From: Rhizophagus sp. LPA8_4_AMF
Lineage: Eukaryota; Glomeromycota; Glomeromycetes; Glomerales; Glomeraceae
Assembly (NCBI GenBank): GCA_021464525.1
Contig: JADRCO010000426.1
Location: forward strand, 1-33,999
DNA length: 33,999 bases
Reading direction: 5' to 3'
Shown here: positions 30,564 to 33,999 of the stretch, one piece after another
Position numbering within the stretch: position 1 is the first letter of the stretch
Layout: each line of letters opens with the position of its first letter
Notes under the pieces: generated by a model
Database searches by the model: none
Seen by the model: the letters and a program-made list of their open reading frames with translations, nothing else
What the model was told of the DNA's origin: nothing
Program-made: the position numbers and the translations under genes

Positions 30564-31415
30564 TATTAACTTCACCAAACAGATCACATTTTGGCAATAT
30601 TAATATTATCAGAACGGATTTTATAGATAAATTTGATGCTGAACTTCATATTTATATTAAATAACGAAAAATGCAATAGGGAATTTTAATTTAATAATTA
30701 ATATTTGTATATATTAGTAATAAATTGATGTATTTGCTAAGTTAAATCGATTAATTGATAAGTAACATAATAAAAACAATGCATGGCACAATGGCACATG
30801 AATATTTGTTATTTAGTTAGATTTCGATGACTATTGTTTAGAGTTACTTTAAATTTTCACAAACAAAACTATTTACTTTATGTTATAATATTTACTTAAG
30901 ATTTTTGTAAAATTACAATAAAATATTCATTATTTTCAGAATGTTTAGATATTCCATAAACTTGAATTAATTGATTGGTATCTGAATAGCAAATGATTGA
31001 TAGTCAAGTAAATATTTATTTGATTAGCGATTATTTCAAAAGGCACGAATCCCTAAATCAGCCATTCTTTGGAGCTACGCTATTAAATTTTCAGATAAAA
31101 TCATAAATGTCTAACTTACGAATAATGCTGTGGCGCTGTGGCTTAGAAAACTCATCATGTGATACTAAAACGGAGCGGAATTATGCCGTGATTAAAACCA
31201 TTCATTTAAACTATTTTTATTTAAGGACAAACGGGTACGATGAAATATGAAATAGATAATATAACATTATTGGACAATATATATACTTAAAACTTCAATT
31301 GTTTATTTATCAATAAGCAGAAAAACTTTTATTCTATTCAAATATACTCGAAAACATAGTTGTATTCGTAAACAAAAAAAAAAAGAAAAAAGGAAAGTAT
31401 ATAAAATGAAATAGT
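30564..31415. other. AT-rich spacer
   Basis: 3' flank of the kinase gene that ends at 31416. No open frame, repeat or RNA gene was recognised. Confidence 0.5.
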
Positions 31416-32598
31416 CTATTTACTGTATGTCGTAATGTTCAAGTCAGAATCTTTATCTTCTGTTGTTTTACTTTTGTTAGAATTAGTTAGTATATTGTTG
31501 ACTATAGGATCAATGCCATCAAGTTCTTCAATTACTTGACAAATAGGTGGTCTTTCGTCTGGTTCATGTTGCCAACATTCTATTTAAAGAGATTAAATTA
31601 TATTAGTCTTATTGCAAAAATAAATTATACATTTATTTTTTTACTTACTTTTATAAAGCGAAACGAATTTAACATTTGTTTTTGAAATAGGATTTTCTCT
31701 TACACGATTAAGAATCATTAATTTAATAGAATCACGGTCAAATCTTTTTTCAAAATTGAAAGGTGATGAACGACTTGTTAATTCCCAGAATAATACTCCT
31801 AAACTATATATATCTGATTTTTCGGTCAGACCATATATTTTAGTTTCAGGTGAGCCTATGCTCTGCTCAAAAAATTTGGGATCCATATAGGGTATTACAC
31901 CATATGCTTTAGTATGACTAACTGATCCTTTTTTTTGACATGAGCGGCCAAAATCTGCTACTTTTATTTTACCATCATTTATTAAGATATTATTGGGATG
32001 CTAAAAAAAAGAATATGTTAATTGCGCAATTAATAAATTAGATAACTGATACGAATATATTTTACTTACAAGATCTCCGTGTATGATTTCCTTATCATCA
32101 TGTAACCATGAAATCGCATTTGCAATTTCTCTGGAGAATCTTAATTGATACTCCCATTTAAAAGGTATAGTATCGTCTCTTAGATAATCTCTTAATGTTT
32201 TGTCTGCATATTCGAGAACAAGCGAGTAATTTGTTTCATCAAGTTTCGTAACTCCATAAAATGTAATTATATTTGGATGAGGATTAACTATTCCCATTAA
32301 ATGAATCTGGAAAAAAAAATAATGGATTAATCAACATTAATATCAAAAATAGTTATATAAAAAAACTGTATCGGTAACACACCTCCTTAATAATAGCTTC
32401 TTCCTTGGGATTTTTGAATTTTTTAATTGCGAATTTTGATGCGTTTTTCCGACCATAATAAACAAAGGCGGATGCTCCAGAAGCAATCTTAGTAAGATTC
32501 CTAAAGTCTTGAGGTTCATAACGATGAATTGTTCGTAATGTCTCATCATCTAATAATATCTTTAATGTATTTTTGGTGTCACTCTCTTTAAGGCGCAG
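31416..32598 (-). CDS. TKL-type protein kinase, 5' end unresolved
   Basis: Four exons: 32598-32383, 32306-32070, 32000-31649, 31579-31416, phases consistent, 322 codons. Numbering from the first recognised codon: glycine loop IASGASAFVYYG (38-49), Lys59 in FAIK, catalytic loop IIHGDLHPNN (HGD in place of HRD, Asp150 kept), DFG at 167-169, then YMDPKFF in the APE position and the C-lobe motif CWQHEPDERPP. All residues needed for phosphotransfer are present, so it is predicted active, unlike the pseudokinase at 6166-7974. A short Ser/Thr/Asp-rich tail follows. Exon 1 begins after an acceptor-like TTAATAG with no in-frame ATG, so a small 5' exon is missing, or the start is broken. Confidence 0.85.
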
Positions 32599-32667
32599 CT
32601 ATTAATATTGGTGTTGAATTTTTAATTAGGAAATTAGGATGCACATATTGGGATTTGGGATATTGGG

Positions 32668-32700
32668 CGTTCTGCAGGAACGTTTCCACAGAACGTTCTA
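32668..32700. promoter_or_regulatory. Heat-shock-element-like palindromes
   Basis: GCGTTCTGCAGGAACGTTTC then AGAACGTTCT holds alternating TTC and GAA units, including the perfect palindrome AGAACGTTCT. Heat-shock factor binds arrays of alternating nGAAn/nTTCn units spaced by two bases (established); here the spacing fits only in part. The site lies about 70-100 bp upstream of the first recognised kinase exon. The GAACGTTTC core also occurs in the hairpin at 509-531. An open frame of about 45 codons from an ATG near 32711 overlaps it, so a coding role cannot be excluded. Confidence 0.35.
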
Positions 32701-33858
32701 TCATAACAAACATAACCGTGGGCGTTTCATATTATGTACAGTGATGAAAATAGAATGAAAATAGAGATAAAGAAGTTTGCTATGTCTGCAGCCCCGTGAT
32801 AAAAAAAAAACCATTTAAATAGCGGGCTTTTGACTGTTGTGGCGTAGTATTCCAGCTTCGAGAATGTTATAAAATTTATAGCTTATAATTTTTTAACAAA
32901 TAAAGGTAAAAGTGAGTTTTTTCTGACTAAAAAATATTTTTAACACTGAATCATGGCAGAATAAAAGAATTGATTTTTTAGCACGGAAATAAAGGCAGAA
33001 TGTTTTTATTAATAACCGAAATATTTTTCACACAGAAATATAAGTAAAAACGTATATTTTAAAATCAACCAGAATAAAAAAGCGGTCAAGTCTGAAATTC
33101 AAAAGTTTGAAAGTTATATGTATGTAAAATTGTACGCCTACATTGTAATACATAGACCATACATAATGTCATACACAAATTGACAATTCCGTATGTACAG
33201 TACGTAGGACCCGGATAATTATAATTAAGGGTCATGTGTAAAAAAAGTATAAAATTTTGTATTTTTAACAGGAAAGTTACATATAAAAACTGAGTATTTT
33301 AAATGTTACATGTAAAAATAGACGACCCCTAAATAAGGTTATCGTTATAGTAAAAAAAAGTATACAGTATAGCTTTTTGAAGTCATATGAAAGTTTTTAT
33401 TTATATTTTAAGTTCAAAATCTTAAATGAATAATATGTATATGTCAAAAACGCGTACTAGCACATTTCACTATAAAATAAATCTTTTCTTAGCATTTAAA
33501 TTTAAACATCACAGGTGTTTATTTTTTATATTTTCATTTATAATATGTTATAAAAATGGATAATAACAGGTTTAATAAACAACTTTTTAATATCAATAAA
33601 TTTCTTCCTACAAGTCTTTTCCTAATACTCAAGCTGTTTCGGATATATTTTAGTAATCAAATCAAGATATATTTTATTTTCACATTTCTAGTCATTTAAT
33701 CATTTATTATTTAGAAAATTGTGAATCATTTATTGAAAATATGGGATTTTTAGTGTAGATGTTTATTTAAAATAATTTTTTAATCAGTTACAGTCAGATT
33801 ACAATTGATAACAAAACAACATTAAATATTAGGTCATGTAATAAAAATGGGTTACGGT
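32701..33858. other. AT-rich intergenic stretch
   Basis: 5' flank of the kinase gene and beyond. No gene was recognised. A loose direct repetition of ACATGTAAAAA/TATAAAAACTGAG-type sequence occurs near 33240-33320. Confidence 0.5.
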
Positions 33859-33984
33859 ACATTTCGCCGAAATCCATTTCACCGAAGCCATTTCGCCGAA
33901 GGAATGTTTCGCCGAAAGGACGTTTCACCGAAAGTGCATTTTACCGAATCCATTTCACCGAATTGTCCATTTCGCCGAAAATGG
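33859..33984. repeat. Short-unit palindromic array at window edge
   Basis: About eight copies, spaced 14-18 bp apart, of a unit close to CCATTTCGCCGAA. Each unit is itself nearly palindromic (TTTCG-C-CGAAA). Variants have TTTCACCGAA or TTTTACCGAA. It is GC-richer than its surroundings and may continue past the window. It could be a minisatellite or the terminal part of a transposable element. Confidence 0.8.
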
Positions 33985-33999
33985 TAGCGATTAACATTT

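Overview
The window looks like nuclear DNA of an arbuscular mycorrhizal fungus (Glomeromycotina, Rhizophagus-like). This is inferred from the very AT-rich, intron-dense layout with short GT-AG introns, the tyrosine-kinase-like (TKL) protein kinase genes of the kind greatly expanded in these fungi, a fungal-type glycogen synthase, and long stretches of decayed coding sequence and tandem duplications. No rRNA, tRNA or CRISPR array was recognised.

Layout. 1-670: T-rich array of small palindromes, then two matching hairpins. 620-3230: decayed coding remnants on the minus strand, including a piece resembling a Plavaka (CACTA-related) transposase. 3302-7125: a ~1.9 kb tandem duplication carrying the 3' half of a kinase gene; the left copy is dead and the right copy is part of an intact 499-codon gene (6166-7974) with an N-terminal helical domain plus a pseudokinase, the architecture of MLKL. 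8988-9108: a stray exon-like piece. 9630-12103: complete seven-exon glycogen synthase (668 codons). 12706-13899: two-exon seven-transmembrane protein. 13900-18138: non-coding and repeat-rich, with a 0.5-0.65 kb tandem duplication in which one copy carries a 159-bp MITE and the other keeps the empty site. 18139-18240: candidate 33-residue membrane peptide. 19354-19776: basic, Ser/Asn-rich orphan protein. 21929-22692: secreted Thr-rich protein with an Apple/PAN-like Cys domain. 23388-26700: a possible secreted peptide and decayed sequence. 27015-27354: 170-bp tandem duplication directly upstream of a three-exon orphan gene (27377-28057). 28387-30563: decayed coding remnants, one with an aspartic-protease-like motif. 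31416-32598: TKL protein kinase with all key catalytic residues but no identifiable first exon, with heat-shock-element-like palindromes just upstream. 33859-33984: short-unit palindromic array running towards the window edge.

The genes do not form an operon or an obvious pathway. The glycogen synthase belongs to core metabolism. The kinases, the 7TM protein and the secreted protein are the sort of sensing and surface genes found in the accessory part of such genomes. The most interesting system is the MLKL-like gene and its broken tandem neighbour: a helical domain joined to a kinase fold that has lost the DFG aspartate suggests a signalling or cell-death-type switch rather than a conventional kinase. 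Exon boundaries were all worked out by eye from splice signals, reading phase and protein similarity remembered from known families; none was tested by alignment.
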